Of a stretch of 64,000 bases of DNA, positions 35,533 through 46,841 are shown one piece after another; positions within the stretch are counted from its first letter, which is position 1; the number at the start of each line of letters is the position of its first letter. The notes beneath the pieces are model-generated. The model had not been told where the DNA came from. It worked only from the letters and a program-made list of their open reading frames with translations, and did no database searches. Position numbers and translations under genes: made by a program. Where the stretch lies: positions 21,132,573-21,196,572 of the forward strand of contig CM026426.1 of assembly GCA_014871385.1 (NCBI GenBank). The letters run 5' to 3'. This DNA comes from Ceratodon purpureus (taxonomy: Eukaryota; Streptophyta; Bryopsida; Pseudoditrichales; Ditrichaceae).

Positions 35533-37383
35533 CCGGCCAATCGTGAATAGTCCACAGTAAAGCAGCCTTGAGATTAAAGCTTCTCCTTCCCTCTGGGGCT
35601 GAAACATCAAAAGCTTCGACGCCTACATTATGAAGTTTTAATAATTCATCCACTAATGGTTCCATATACACGTTCCAATCCTTTACTTTTTTTTTCCCTG
35701 TTCACACAACATGTAAACTTATGGTATCATTGAAAAATTCATGTAATGCATCGTAATATGCTTGTTAAATTTTCAACATATGTATGCAATGGAATTAAAT
35801 ATGTACCGTTTGAAGGAATATTTTTTTATTATTTCATTATTTTATTTTTACAAGGATGGTAAGATTCAAATTTAAACTGAGAAAAGGAAAACTTGCCAAC
35901 CGAGCAGGGAAAACTTGTTGGCGAGGATAATTTTCGGAATTGTGGTACCTGACAAACAACTAGGAAATGTAACCACTACCTAAGCAAGCCTCCTCAAGGA
36001 TTACTTTAATAAAAGTAAACATTGCAGAGCTTGATACTCTTAGTACATACCCGGAATGATGCAAGCCAGCAATATGTGCTGAGCTTTAATTGCCATCTCA
36101 GGGGGGAGGTTGTACAATATGAGCATAACCGGCCAAGTCGAGTGCGAAGCAGAATTTGTGCTGTACGGGTTGAATCCATCCGTTGCTAAGCCGAATACCA
36201 CATTACGGGGGTCTTCCACCAAAAACGGACAAGTCTCTTCTAATCTCCTCCATGCCAAACCGTCTTGGGGATATCGAAGGATTTCGCCATTACTACGGTT
36301 GTTGCCTGCCCACTGCATGTGTCTGGAGTATTTAGGACTCCGATAAAGTACCAAAAGTCTAGGGCTGATCGGAAAATAATGCATCTTCTTCCGAGGCACA
36401 TTTTTGGTCTTCAAATCGGTGCGATATCTACTGAAGTTGCAATTTTCCCTAGGACAGTGGGTCAATGTTCCATTCACAGGTCCATAGTAAATAAAGTCAT
36501 CACATGGGCATACGTCAATGATGTCGTAATCAAACCCGACCTCACGTATTACCTTCCTTGCCTCTCCACGGTTCACAGGGATGTTATTTTGAATGACAGC
36601 TCCATTTGAGTTCCTCCCTTGCGGTATTACGTCCTCTCGCATTTGCTTCAAAAGGTCATCCGCGGCAATGTCTGGGACTTTATATCGTGCTTGCCAGCTC
36701 AGGAGTTTTATAATGAAGTGGAGTCTGCTTCGTCTAGCTCCAATGTAGATGGGAGTCGAGGCTTGCTGTTCCATATATGTGGCTTCAGGGTCCGGACCTC
36801 TCTCTAGGTCTATACCAACTCCATCCAGATTAGCAATGTTGGATAGCATGTAATCCACATGTTCTGGATCTGCTCCCCATTCATCTGACTGCGGGGGTTG
36901 TTCTCCTGGGAAAACTTGGTCATCCATTGGGTATTGTGCCTGGACAAAATAATTTGATAGTTTTGCATTAGTTTAGGATGAGGGAAATCAGGTTATTTAC
37001 ACTGAATGGAGTCCTTGATGTGGTTAGATACATACATCAAGAATGTTTGGAAAAAATACTTACAGTCATAATCTAGAGAGTGTTGCAATGTTAACCACCC
37101 AATTGTAAACCATTGACTAGTTATCTTTGGTGGGTTAAAATGATGTATGTGCATCAATACACATTTAGGAACATTTTAATGTAAAAAACAAGAATTTGTG
37201 AATATGATATGTATTAAAATGAATCTTTACAGGCTTAATGTCACTGTCACACGAAAAATAATATGGTTTTGGTTTATGATGTGTTACCTGTGGCTGTGCT
37301 TGCATTTCTGGGATATCACGAGCTCTTGACCCGGGTTGGACGTGTTCCACATTCTGGCGACGCAGACCTACCTCGTACTCCAT
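35533..37383 (-). pseudogene. TNP2-type transposase, element C, N-terminal half only
   Basis: Minus strand, three exons with matching phases: 37383-37288 (MEYEVGLRRQNVEH), 36939-36052, and 35697-35533. The last junction is exact: CCG G followed by GG AAA gives CIIPG-KKKVKDWNVYMEPL. TNP2 features are CPCDDFIYYG with CPRENC, FGLATDGFNPY (probable catalytic Asp), WPVMLILYNLPPEM, WNVYMEPLVDELLKL and LLWTIHDWPG. It belongs to a different TNP2 subfamily from copies A and B, with the classical TDGFNPY block. After the GTATGT donor at 35532 no further transposase exon is found, so the C-terminal half is missing. A 5' exon may exist right of 37.4 kb. Confidence 0.75.
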
Positions 37384-38350
37384 CTGAGAAATACATGTTC
37401 AGTCTCCCTTAAAGAACTAAAAACTGAGCAGAATTTTGGTTTAAGTTTAAGCTATTTACATTGTGCTCAAATGACAGAATAGCAAAGCTAAATTGATTTA
37501 ATCAATCGAGAGAGGCATAATGATTGTAACATTTTATGTCAAAAATGTGTTTGCAATATGATAAGTGATTAATGACTCACTGTACACCAAAAGGAATCAA
37601 AACATGAGTCAAGTAGTCACTAGTACAAAGAACTATTCAAGGAGAATATGTATGGGTTTGAATGGTTAATGAAGGTGAATTAAAATCATCCTGAGACTAC
37701 ATGATTTGCATAGTTATTCTGTTTTTATCCCTTTCTACTCTTGTGACATGATCTGTTAATGTTGCTTCTCGGAAGTAGGCTACATCGACACATTCCTGTG
37801 ATGACAACACATTCTAGCTTCGTCAGAAATGTCCTTGAATTCACCATACTTACTTGAAAGCAAAGAGGACATACGCTTCAGAATGTGAAGAATTCCTCGG
37901 AAAACATGTATGTGTCTGGGAAAAAGATATGAGTCATAAGTGGTTCGAAACCTGAAGTTGAACCCAGCAGGTCCACAACAAAACGCATAGAACATCAATC
38001 CCATCCCATCCCAGACCTGAAATTCTGATAATTATAAAAAAATTCAAAACCTTAAACCCTACGTACTGACTGAGAAAGAGAGAGAGAGAGTGAATGCTCC
38101 CGTGCTTTCTCAAATTATATAAATACATTATTTTCAAAAATGGGGAATGTAAAAATTTACTAAACACTTAAAGGATTTAAAATTTGCCGTTCAACAAATT
38201 AAGATTGATATACACATACTAATATGACTTTGAATATTGCATATGCACTACTACTTTGATAATTTATCTTCTGAAATTACATATTTAAAAACTGTCCTTA
38301 ATGATATATAGAATGAACGTATCATTAATATTTTGTGGACTACTTGAAAA

Positions 38351-38820
38351 TTAAATTCAAATAAGAAAATTAAATCAAAACAATGTAAATTTAATAAAGA
38401 GAAAAACAAAGGTAATTTAGAACAACATGAATTTCATCTAACTTGATGAATTAAAAACTAATTTGTTTGCCTAAAAATTAAATTTAATAAAGGAAATTAA
38501 ATCTAACAATGTAAATTTCATAAAGAGAAAAACAAAGGCAATTTAGAACAACATGAAATTCATCTAACTTGACAAATTAAAAACTAATTTGTTTGCCTAA
38601 AAATTAAATTTAATAAAGGAAATTAAATCTAACAATGTAAATTTCATAAAGAGAAAAACAAAGGCAATTTAGAACAACATGAAATTCATCTAACTTGACG
38701 AATTAAAAACTAATTTGTTTGCCTAAAAATTAAATTTAATAAAGGAAATTAATTCTAACAATGTAAATTTCATAAAGAGAAAAATAAAGGTAATTTAGAA
38801 CAACATGAATTTCGTCTAAC
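38351..38820 (+). repeat. 126-bp tandem array, about 3.7 copies
   Basis: The anchor ACAATGTAAATTT recurs near 38380, 38506, 38632 and 38758, an exact 126-base period. The array stops precisely at 38820, where the second copy of the 537-bp repeat begins. Confidence 0.85.
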
Positions 38821-39358
38821 AAGGCGAAACTCTGCCAGTAGAGAGGAGGGACATGGGAGAGTAATAAGAATATCAGTCACGGAAGCCCTAGACTGAGGGT
38901 GTCATACCAGAGGGGACTTGGGACGACTCTATGAGTACAATCGCGGTTAGCTACCCTAGGGTAGCATCCCTTCATGATTACGCGCATGAAAATCGAGCGG
39001 TTGAGATGGGCGAGATCTGGACCGTTCGAACGGGAGAATCGCTGACGTCTACGCAGGGGGGTCTTCAGGATCGACGGGCATGAATAAGGCACGCAGCTCG
39101 AGCTGGAGGCGGAGGAAAGCGACAGGGATGAAGAACGTCGACTGCATGGGAAGGAACTGTATGCCCAAAGTCATGGTCTGCGCCGCCATGGAGGGGAGTG
39201 GGGGGAATGGGTCATGATTGCTGGGGAAGCCGTATGCTAGGTCTGAAACCGGTTTCCAGTCGACATGTACTATCACCGCAGGTTGGAAGCTAAAGGACGC
39301 CATTTTGCGCCATCCCAGAGAAACGTGATCTCCGCAGTCAATGTGTCCGAGCGCCAGG
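38821..39358 (+). repeat. Right copy of the 537-bp direct repeat
   Basis: Matches 29013-29549 with about 98% identity. It continues rightwards into element B DNA without interruption (GTTGTAGCTGCG), so this copy holds the original right flank. Confidence 0.9.
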
Positions 39359-39564
39359 GTTGTAGCTGCGAATGTTGGAGGCAGTACAACGATGTGCGAC
39401 CACGCTGACATCTTCGAGTTGGCGGAGTGTGAGGAGTGCCCCCACGAGAGTAATCTGAAGAGGGCCAGGAATTGTAGAAGCTGTGGGGGAGGTTCACGAC
39501 GATCACTGTGCCTAAGCGGGCGGGAGCTCGAATTCGAGATAGACGAGTTAATATACGAGGTCAC
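39049..39564 (-). CDS. Hypothetical element B minus-strand protein
   Basis: The minus-strand frame is open for about 170 codons, ending at the TAG that is also kept in the duplicated copy. The second half looks like a folded protein (LGHIDCGDHVSLGWRKM, VDWKPVSDLAYGFPSNHDPF, FIPVAFLRLQLELRALF). No database family comes to mind. It overlaps the first exon proposed for the plus-strand BRCT-like gene, so one of the two calls may be a shadow; I favour this frame for 39049-39330. Its position between the Transposase_24 and TNP2 genes parallels the ORF at 10364-11020 in element A. Confidence 0.4.
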   Translation of the reverse strand: MTSYINSSISNSSSRPLRHSDRREPPPQLLQFLALFRLLSWGHSSHSANSKMSAWSHIVVLPPTFAATTLALGHIDCGDHVSLGWRKMASFSFQPAVIVHVDWKPVSDLAYGFPSNHDPFPPLPSMAAQTMTLGIQFLPMQSTFFIPVAFLRLQLELRALFMPVDPEDPPA

Positions 39565-40280
39565 AAAGTGGAATGAGAGTAGGAATTGGTTCGCAGGCGT
39601 CGTCCTCTACCTGGCTCCACCGATTCACTCAATGTAAGTCTCTCTTAGGGCCTCCTTTTTTGTTGTTATGCGCACTTGCATGGTCTCCAGAAGTGGGGCG
39701 GCGCTGCTGTAGTCTGCACACAGTCTCATTTTCGCGTAAATGTGACAGAAACCCAGACTCGCAGGAGATAGCAAGGATATCGCTCCGAAGACTGTCCATT
39801 TCCGCTGGATCGCACGGGGCCTCTACATCAGATCCGCTGGACCAGTCCGTGACGCATGTCGTCACGTATCACAAAAAGGACCAGCAGTTGCGGGGGGACT
39901 GGGTTCTAAGGAGGTTAGTTCGTTCTACTCGAATCCGAGTGAGGATTAGTTTAATTTGAGTTCGCAACGATGGGCAATTGTCAATTCACCTTCATGGGTT
40001 CTTTCGTTTTCGTGGTTCTGAGGTCCGGGCAATACTCAAATTAGGTTTGCTGGCGGAATGCAGCCTCGGGGGGGCCCCTGAACAGAACTTAGTGAGCCTC
40101 GGGGGGTGGTGGCATCCCGAACGAAGGTTCATTCAGGTGGTTTACCAAGATTGGATAGAGGACTGCGTTGCGGAAGGAAGGGTTCTACCTGTGGAGGGAT
40201 ACAGAGCCGTCCGCTGGGTATCAGGAGAGGGGGAAAGTTACGCAGGCAATGGTTACCACAGGAATCTTCAAGTCCGGTGA
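39349..40280 (+). CDS. Multi-exon gene with a BRCT-like domain inside element B
   Basis: Plus-strand pieces: an exon up to 39631 ending at GTAAGT and containing a Cys-rich block (CEECPH, CRSCGG); an exon of about 39720-39912 ending at GTTAGT and reading ISLRRLSISAGSHG then SVTHVVTYHKKD; and an exon ending at TGA 40280 reading WWHPERRFIQVVYQDWIEDC then VAEGRVLPVEGY. The THVV strand followed by a VVYQDWIEDC helix and a Tyr after a Pro/Glu turn is the pattern of a BRCT domain, a phosphopeptide-binding module of DNA-repair proteins. The exact acceptors and the start are uncertain. A transposon-encoded BRCT protein could bridge to end-joining repair; that is inference. Confidence 0.45.
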
Positions 40281-40709
40281 TTTTAGGGTTTTAGGGACTG
40301 GATTTCGCAGGGGTCGTCCAGGCATATTGCCGTCGAAGTCGCAAAGTTAACAGAACTGCACCTGTTCACAAGCCAAGATTTTAGTAAGGGACACATTCGA
40401 CGTCGTTGCGCTCCGGATATGGTAAGTGATACTCCTACGTTGATGTCGTTCAATACCTCAAATGAGCATAAATCACATTGTATGCATTACCGTGCCTCTG
40501 TTTCTGAGTGATCCACGCTTGAGTAATGTGCCATGGCTGGCCATAGCTGCAAGCTTCTGAACGTTCGCCGAAACCTATATGTACAGTTTGGTGGACAATG
40601 TGCTTGTATTAAATCATGATCGCATACTGCAACTTTCAGGTCATCGATTGGAGCGGATACCCGACCTCGAATTCGTATGTGGATACAAACATAATCACTG
40701 CGGAGCGCC

Positions 40710-40958
40710 ATGGAGAGGGATTCAAAAAGGTTGAGAGCATGTTTACCGAAGGGGGAGAATGTGTGCCTCGCATTTATGGAGCACATGAGAATGACAGCTG
40801 TGCGATCGGGTGTTGAGCTTGGAACGAGAACGAACGAGGTGGTAGCTTTCGGTAAAATAGGAGTTACCTGCAAGACGTTCCGGAGGTTCCTGAAGGACCC
40901 AGCCATTGTGGACGCCTTCTCATATGAGGTCGAGATTATGCTCCAGGAGATGACCTGA
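40710..40958 (+). CDS. Short hypothetical ORF, faintly F-box-like
   Basis: ATG at 40710 (GCCATGG) opens 82 codons. A block VVAFGKIGVTCKTFRRFLKD has the Cys-Lys-x-Phe-Arg spacing also seen in the F-box-like gene at 20.9 kb. It is too short and weak for a firm call. It lies just upstream of TNP2-B and may be a 5' exon or chance. Confidence 0.3.
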   Translation: MERDSKRLRACLPKGENVCLAFMEHMRMTAVRSGVELGTRTNEVVAFGKIGVTCKTFRRFLKDPAIVDAFSYEVEIMLQEMT

Positions 40959-41412
40959 CGTAGGCCCTGCCACATAACATTTCCACGTCCAGACCACCGT
41001 GGAACTCTGTACAGTGAGACGCAAGGAGACCAACAGGCGGAAACCAGATGTGTAAACTGCCATGCTCTGTATAACCTGCGGTGACGACTGGAAGGAGATG
41101 AGTGGAGGAGAAAGCTGACATTCGTGATGATGGATTTCAGCGTCTCATCGAGTTTGGCAACGTCAACTGAGCATTACCTTGGGTAATGCTGCGCCCCCGC
41201 AACGCCCATACTAGTACGACGATATCTCAGTCACTGCAATCCGGGTACTGCAGCTCCGGAGAATGCCCCCTGCACTTGTCCTTCTAGGTGGATTGATGGT
41301 CCACTTGGACTCAGAGTACGCCATACTCTGCACCTCAGCCAGGAAAATAGAAGGCCACTACATCCCTGCGATATTGGACACCAGATACGCAAAGTGAAGT
41401 TCCTCAGTGACA

Positions 41413-44400
41413 ATGAGGCATCGGAGAGTAGGCGCAGGCTTTCACATTGAACGGAGTACAGCCATGCGCATAGGCGTGTCGGAGTACCCGTGCGCGTGCC
41501 GACAATGCAAGGGAGCAAGAGTGCTAAGTGGGGAGACCATTGCAAGACATCACCGGAGGTGGAGTAGAGATCCCTACCTCCCGCATCCGGTACTGGTAAG
41601 CAGATAGTCCCACTCAACGTTTGATATACTCCTTTCGTTTTTTCAGTGACACTTCCATGGTTTAGGTGCACGTCCGTCGGTGGTTCTCGGTTCCGCTGGA
41701 GAGCCTGGGGCTACCCGCGATGGTGGACATTTCTGAGCTCAGTGCTTCCTGTCCCGTGTTTCAAAGAGTCAACGGTAGAACCTTACGCGGGCTTGCGCGG
41801 ATCCCGGATTGTGAAACTGATTTGGAGTCCAGCGGGTCGGACTCCGATCGAGAGAGCGATACCTCGGTGGAGGAGGAATTTGAGGTCAGAGCTCGTCAGA
41901 TGGCATTCGATGCCTTCGGAAGGGCCGACTCTCTGCATCGCGGAGCCATGGAGGGTGAAAATGCCGGAGAGCCGCAGGAGAACAACGTGGGCTGGGGGCC
42001 TGAAGAGCTGGTGGACTTCGACAACTTAATCCAGGAATGTACGGAGCCCGTGTACGCTGGCTCCCGCGACAGTAGAATGCAATGTGGGATCGTCCTCATG
42101 ACCATATTGACCGTGTTCGGAGTGTCAGATGCCTTCATGTCTGCATTGCTTACGTATTTGGCGGGGACTCTGTTACTCGCAGAGAACTCTCTCCCGAGAA
42201 CGGCCTACGAACTGAAGGCAATGATCTGGCGATTGGGTCTGGACCACGACCGGTACGACTCTTGTCCGAATGGACATGTCCTTTTCGAAGGAGAAAGAAA
42301 TGGAACACTCCAGGAGTGTCCTCGTTGCCATCACCCCCGATTCCTGCCAGGCTCATCGACCATACCCTTCGCAGTCACTAGGTATTTCCCTTTGATTCCG
42401 AAGCTCCTGCGCATCTACAAATGTCCCAAGATCGCAGACCTGTTAAATCACTTCAAGGACCACCCGGAAGATGCGAGGTTTATGACGTCTATCGCCGACA
42501 GTTTCCAGTGGCAGGAGGTTTCCCGCATGTACCCTGAATTACGGGATGTATGCTCCAGTCTCAGACTAGGTCTAATCGCTGATGGCGTCTGCCCGCATGG
42601 CAATCTGAGTTCCAAGCACAGTACCTGGATTATTCTGCTAGCAATATACAATTTCTCTAGGTGGTTATGTACGAAGAAGTTCTTCCTCAATTTGTCTATT
42701 CTCATACCTGGTCCGAAGGCGCCAACGTCCGAAACCATTGACGTCTACCTAAAACCACTTGTTAGAGAGTTTCTGCAACTTTGGGATGGAATTCCGGCCG
42801 TGAACATGAGCAAACCTGCTGGAGAGCAACAGTTCACACTGAGGGCGATGTTACTCTGGAGTGTCCACGACTTTCCAGCCCTGGGTCTTATCGCAGGGCA
42901 GGTGGTGAAGGGATACGCGGCGTGCCCTGTTTGTGGCGGAGACACCTTTTCTGAACACTCGAAGTGCTTGAAAAAAATGGTTTATCTTGGTAGCAGGAGA
43001 TTTCTCCCACCGGGCCACCGTTTCCGTCGATCAAGGGCAGCGTTCAACAGTCTACCGGAGCACTCCGCATCACCTCTGCGGAGAACTGGTCAAGTCGTGA
43101 TGGACCAAGGAATGTCCAGGTCAGCGTGGCTCAGGGACGGTGGAGTGGAGGACAGCGAGGCTGATCCGGTGAAACTGCATGGCGTTAAGCGAATGAGCAT
43201 CCTCTTCGCTCTGCCCTATTGGAAGGTACAGTATGCCTTCCTTAGAACCTCTTGCATTGGCAGTCCCCCTTCATGTTGACAGCTGCAGTCATTGCAATCC
43301 TTGACTTCTTTCTACGTTGCCGGTTTTGTCAACCGAGGTCCCAGTAGATTCTCCGCAGCCTGAAATTGAAATCGGGCCGGGGACCGAGGACTTCAAATTC
43401 GTGCATTCCTGGGCGTTAGTGTCCGTAGATCCGAAAGTCCACATTGCGGAGTCTAACAGCAGAGGATGCTGTGAGTGGACTAGCCGCGCTCCCACGTTTC
43501 TTAATTTTCTACGCCATTCTAGTTGACAGGTCTGCGGTTCATCTTTAGCACGGAACCTGTTCTCACATACTATTCAACTTCCGCATCCCTTCTCATCGTA
43601 TTCCTCCCTTACTGTGTCCTTTCAGCATTCCAGGTTTTGTGATCGCTTGTTCATTTTCGAATTCCCACTCCTATGCGACCTGTCCGGGTTCGGGGCATAT
43701 GACTACCCGTTTCGTGTCTGATGATCATCTCAATTCATGTCGGTACTCGTAATCCACTGCTGAGGCTCACCTGCATCCGTTCCTATTTTTACTTCTGTAA
43801 TTAAATTAATGCTGCTTCGATATCTTTACTACTAGGGAATCCATCCGAACAGACTTATGTTCCCTTATTCTCAGTCCTGGATTGATTTTTAATTTTTTCA
43901 GTCACTCCCCTGTAAAGTGTTTGAGGTCCCTTTGTCGAACCGTCCTACTAAACCTTCCCCTTTTTTTTCTGCATGCCTCTACGTATGCTCTCCCATTCTT
44001 ATCCCAGTATTCCCCGTCCTCTACATATGTTCCTGGTCGTAGCGTGATTTTCCGCTATCCCTTCTAGTGCCGGTACCTAAGCTGTACATGGCTTCTAATA
44101 ATCTTGCTGATTTCTGTCCGCATAGAACTATCGGGCCTTGCCTGGAATGTTTCCGCGTCCTTCTTTCCCTAGCTTAGAGCATTTAATAATGTCGAACTAA
44201 AATGACGAACCCCCGCAGATTCGTTTCACTGTCCCCTCGATTTTAATCCCCTCCCTCTTAGTACCATCCGCACTACACCAAGTTCTCTGTATGTCAATTA
44301 CCGTCAGGTCCAGAATCAAGTACTTCTTAGTTAGAGGCTTGGCGGCCGTATGGATTGGCTGCACTCCTAGGGAGATGTCAGTGATCGTCTGAAGACGTTT

Positions 44401-46841
44401 GAACCTTACAGTTATTTTCACCGAGCAAGCGTCTGGCCGTTTTCCATTGCTTTATACATAGCCGATGCTATCTCTGAACACTCGATGTATGCGCTCCACA
44501 GTGTCTTTACCTACTTTGATACTATGTCAGGTGACATATTGATCTTTCGCAGCCCTTGCTGGGAGGCAAATCATTGTAGATCGCTATAGTTTTTAAGGTT
44601 TGCCTTCAGTTCATTTCCATGTTTGTTCACTGGTCTCCCGTAATGTGCCTGACCGACCTCGGTAATACGTTTTGCCTTCCATGCGTCTTTAAGGTCGACG
44701 TTGAAAGAGATAACCAGGGACTTCTTTCTTGCCGCCCAGCGAGGGACTTCAAACCGAGCCCAGAGCAACGACGGACTCATAACCCAGACCAGGGTAGGGG
44801 ATAGAACATTTCAATTCTCCTTCCGTGCTGCACTTTTTCTCCTCATCCTATGGACACTGTGATCTCTGTCTGCGCAGGAACTCCCCGTGCGAAACCTTGT
44901 CGACGTCATGCACGTGGAGAAAAATGTCGCTGAGAACCTTCTGAAGACCTTATTCGGAGAAAAGGATGGTCCTAGCGTTCGTCTGGACCTTCAGCAACGT
45001 AACATCCGACGTCACCTATGGCTCCGGGGCGTACCAGACCAAGCACAGCGGGCGTTTATCCCAGATGCTCCGTGGGTATTAACGAAGGAGCAGAGAGAAT
45101 GTTTTATGGACACACTTAAGGGGATCAAGCTACCATCGCACTACTCAAGCACACTGCACTCAAAAATCTCAAAAGGTAAACTGTCATGTTTGAAGTCGCA
45201 TGACTTTCATGTTCTCTTGCAGGATCTCATGCCATTGTGCATGCGAAATTGCGAGTGTCCGCATATGACCTCAGTAGTTGTCCGATTAAGCCGTATGTTC
45301 AAAAAGATCTGCTGTAAGACTGTGGATAGGGAGGAGAGAGAGAGTCACTGTTCCTGGAATGCGTTGAAACGTTATGTCTTCTTGAAAAAGAACTCCCACC
45401 AGCTTTCTTTGATGTTATGGTACATCTGTGTATACACTTAGTGGAGGAGTTATTTATCTGTGGGCCCATCCATGTCCGATGGATGTACCCTTTTGAGAGG
45501 TACTATAAGACCCTCAAGGGATACGTTCGGAATCACGCCAAACCAGAGGGGTGCATGGCTAGGTGCTATGAAATTTCAGAAGCATGTGGATTTGCCAGCG
45601 AATACCTCCGATCAGATCAGGCTGGCTTTAAGAGAGTGTGGGACTCTGAGGAGGAACCGGTCATGACCGACATGGTGCTCGAGGGGAAGCCAAAGCGACG
45701 GGAGTTAGAAGAGCAGCTCCTGGATCATATCCACGGCTTCGTAATCGACAACGTCGACTGTGTAGAGCATTATCGGCAGTAAGTGTTTCTACTACCCTTC
45801 TCCAGTTTGTGCTCTTCCTTGGTGACTATTAGCACTCCCCGTTTTCCCCCGTACTTACTTCCCTTCTCTCCACGGGGCTCAGGCGAGCAAGTAGCTATTG
45901 TTCCATTTGTTCCGTGACAATGTATCATCTCTGTAATGGTAACTGACATGCGGCATGTGGTTCGCTCAGACAGTATCAGCCCCTCGTAGAAGACCGGAGC
46001 GCTGCTCGAGCAAGATGGCGTAGGAGGCACAGTGGGAGAGTTGATGGGCGTGGCAGGAATTTTCCACCTGAATTGGCCGAACTCCCCTCGTTCGGGATCT
46101 GGCTGCGTGATACTGTGTCGCGGGAGGAAGCAGCGGGTACTGTTGTTGATCCCACCGTCTCGGCCTTATCGAAATTCCCTTCAAGAGAGGCCACGAAATA
46201 TCGGAGTATGTACGCGTACGACTTTCATTACCGCGTAAGAAGTGCGGAGTCGAACTGCAGAACATGTGACTCAGGGGTGGCAGCGACATTCTTCAGGGAA
46301 TGTCGGTATGGATTGCGGGATCCAAATCCCGTGATCGCCCCTGTAGAGTACGTGGGGCACCTGGAGGAGATTCTTGAGCTAGAGTGAAGTGCGACAAGTA
46401 GTGCTCATAGGGACGTGGGTTAGAGCAAACTACCGAGGCAATGCAGCCACCGTCAAGAAAGATCAGTGGGGCTTCACCATAGCAAACTTTGAGAGGACTC
46501 TGCCTTTTGGGCGAGATTCCTTCGCCTTCCCGTCGCAGGTTGAACAAGTATTTTTCAGCGACTGTAAAGAAGTACCGGGATGGAAAGTGGTGGTTCGAAC
46601 CGAACCGCGTGGCAGGCGGGTCGTTGCGAGTGCAGATGAAGTAGGAGTTGGCCCCCTCTTCCGTCACGGCCGCGACGAAGAATACGCTGGACTCCAAGTC
46701 CCAGATCAGCTAATTGAGACTAATGTTGAAGCTCCCCAGACCGGCAGATACGTTCGCGTGACGGAGGACCTCGGCCAGGACCCTCCCGAAGTTCTTGACA
46801 TCGGTGACTACGACCTCGGCTACTCATCAGCGGATGAGTAA
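41413..46841 (+). pseudogene. TNP2-type CACTA transposase, element B copy (two frameshifts)
   Basis: The exon pattern is identical to copy A: 41413-41595 (exactly 61 codons again), 41666-43225, 44878-45778 and 45970-46841, with phase-matched GT-AG borders. Shared blocks include EYPCACRQC, CPNGHVLFEG with CPRCHH, GLIADGVCPHGN, TIDVYLKPLVREF, WSVHDFPALG with AACPVCGG, HLWLRGVPDQ (the Trp that is TAG in copy A) and ELFICGPIHVRWMYPFERYY. Lesions: a +2 slip in the GAGAGAGAG tract at about 45331-45346, where the frame changes from TVDREERES to LECVETLC, and loss of about 5 bases near 46384-46392 with TGA in the old frame. Exons 1 and 2 are intact. The C-terminus is acidic (YSSADE). Confidence 0.85.
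43226..44877 (+). other. Long intron of TNP2-B
   Basis: Bounded by GTACAG and a CGCAG acceptor in phase 0, at the same codon as the long intron of copy A. Pyrimidine-rich, with no nested gene recognised. Confidence 0.6.

Larger units (their letters stand above)
29550..38820 (-). mobile_element. Nested 9.27-kb insertion in element B with a CACTA left end (element C)
   Basis: The insertion starts with CACTACTAGAAAC at 29550, a CACTA-type terminus, followed by at least five subterminal copies of a GAAGCAACGTT-like motif before 29700. It carries a truncated minus-strand TNP2 gene (35533-37383) and a small multi-exon minus-strand gene (32.4-33.9 kb). It ends in a 126-bp tandem array that abuts the second copy of the flanking 537-bp repeat. 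No inverted terminus was found at the right end, so the element is either truncated on that side or was carried in as part of a larger filler during repair. The DNA is much more AT-rich than element B. Confidence 0.65.
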
